From contig NZ_CP139970.1 in the NCBI RefSeq assembly GCF_034424545.1, positions 3,534,001 through 3,598,000 on the forward strand: a stretch of 64,000 nt of DNA. The letters are read 5' to 3'. The stretch comes from Trinickia caryophylli (GTDB taxonomy: Bacteria; Pseudomonadota; Gammaproteobacteria; Burkholderiales; Burkholderiaceae). The stretch's first letter is position 1. The number at the start of each line of letters is the position of its first letter. This document shows, in pieces, positions 63,382 to 64,000 of the stretch. The notes beneath the pieces are model-generated. The model saw only the letters and a list, made by a program, of their open reading frames with translations. It was not told where the DNA came from and did not search any database. The position numbers and the translations under genes are program-made.

Positions 63382-64000
63382 GCGGCCGGCCGCCCGGCTG
63401 CGGGGGCGTCGTGCTCGCGGCTCAACGCGGCATACCGGGCCAGATGGTGGTCTTCGTCGCCGAGCTGATGATCGATCATCACGAGCCGTTTGGCATAGTG
63501 CGAGAGCGGCAGCTCCCAGGTCATACCGATGCCGCCATGCATCTGGACGGACTCGCGCGCGACGAGCTGGCCCGCCTGTCCGATCGTGTATTTGGCGGCC
63601 GATAGCGCTCGCTCGCGGGCGAGCCGCGCGCCGTCGAGCGCGCTCGATGCGTTGATGACGGACGAGCGGGCCTGTTCGAGCTCGATCGCGAGATCGGCCA
63701 CGCGGTGCCGCAGCGCCTGGAAGGTGCCAAGCGGCGCGCCGAACTGGCGGCGCGTGCGCAGATAGTCGAGCGTCATCTCGAATGCGGCGTTCATCGTGCC
63801 GAGCGCTTGCGCGCAAAGCGCCAGCGTGCCGCGCGCAAGCGCCGCCTCGATTATCTCGAAGCCGGTGCCGGCGGTGCCGACGAGCGCATCGGCGGGCACG
63901 CATAGCCCGTCGAACGAGATATCCGCCGCGCGTCCGCCGTCGATCAGCGTATAGCCGCGCCGGCGCAAGCCTGCCGCTTCGCGCGGCACGAGAAAGAGCG
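63375..64000 (-). CDS. Acyl-CoA dehydrogenase family protein (5' end beyond window)
   Basis: The last 208 or so residues are present; the frame stays open through the right edge, so the N-terminal half lies outside. The C-terminal helical domain shows RRQFGAPLGTFQALRHRVAD and ESVQMHGGIGMTWELPLSHYAKR, typical of the family. It ends in an Ala/Pro tail. The substrate cannot be judged from this part. The gene is convergent with the EamA transporter, overlapping its 3' end by 7 bases. Confidence 0.88.
   Translation of the reverse strand, partial: LFLVPREAAGLRRRGYTLIDGGRAADISFDGLCVPADALVGTAGTGFEIIEAALARGTLALCAQALGTMNAAFEMTLDYLRTRRQFGAPLGTFQALRHRVADLAIELEQARSSVINASSALDGARLARERALSAAKYTIGQAGQLVARESVQMHGGIGMTWELPLSHYAKRLVMIDHQLGDEDHHLARYAALSREHDAPAAGRPAAQ

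Overview
The window is high-GC proteobacterial chromosome. Its gene content and order point to the Burkholderiaceae (Burkholderia, Paraburkholderia, Trinickia and relatives). The clearest marks are the run ompA-ubiG-gph next to tmRNA, gyrA followed by a DUF2059 gene and the serC-pheA-hisC-tyrA-aroA-cmk-rpsA-ihfB supraoperon, then lapAB-ugd-hldA-hldD-cysM, and an fds-type soluble NAD-linked formate dehydrogenase. Most of it is core chromosome; two stretches (about 12.1-21.4 kb and 22.2-27.4 kb) look accessory or specialised.

Layout: 0-5.4 kb holds a citrate/tricarballylate-type MFS symporter, a TPR glycosyltransferase and a FAD monooxygenase. 5.4-12 kb is the formate dehydrogenase operon fdsGBA-D on the minus strand with a divergent ModE/LysR-like regulator; the usual fdsC is missing from between fdsA and fdsD. 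12.1-21.9 kb is a visibly AT-richer island: a small exported peptide, a Sec-exported protein with a C-terminal Hint (intein/Hedgehog-type) domain, two small paralogues, two large Ig-like paralogues without signal peptides, an Ig+Kelch lipoprotein, and a small opposing lipoprotein. 22.2-27.4 kb is a compact five-gene chemosensory-like cassette: membrane CheA-like kinase, truncated MCP signalling protein, CheC/CheX-like protein, degenerate receiver + CheX-like protein, and CheY. It has no CheW, CheR or CheB, and its two CheX-like proteins end in the same seven residues.

27.4-30.4 kb carries tmRNA (tag ANDNTYALAA), gph, ubiG and ompA on the minus strand. 30.9-43.2 kb runs from gyrA through the aromatic/serine/histidine supraoperon into rpsA and ihfB. 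An unusually long perfect inverted repeat overlies the likely serC promoter. 43.5-50.3 kb covers LPS and envelope assembly (lapA, lapB, ugd, hldA, hldD), a ComEA-like HhH protein and cysM. 50.3-54.4 kb has mltB, an acetylpolyamine/histone-deacetylase family protein, a crotonase-family protein without the usual catalytic glutamates, and a monoacylglycerol-lipase-like hydrolase. 54.7-60.2 kb has metNI (no metQ alongside), etfBA and an acyl-CoA dehydrogenase that could feed electrons to ETF. 60.3-64 kb has dadA with a divergent Lrp regulator, an EamA transporter with a histidine-rich tail, and an acyl-CoA dehydrogenase cut by the window edge.

Starts were chosen by ribosome-binding site, codon context and family length. 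All family assignments are by reading the sequence; no database search was run.
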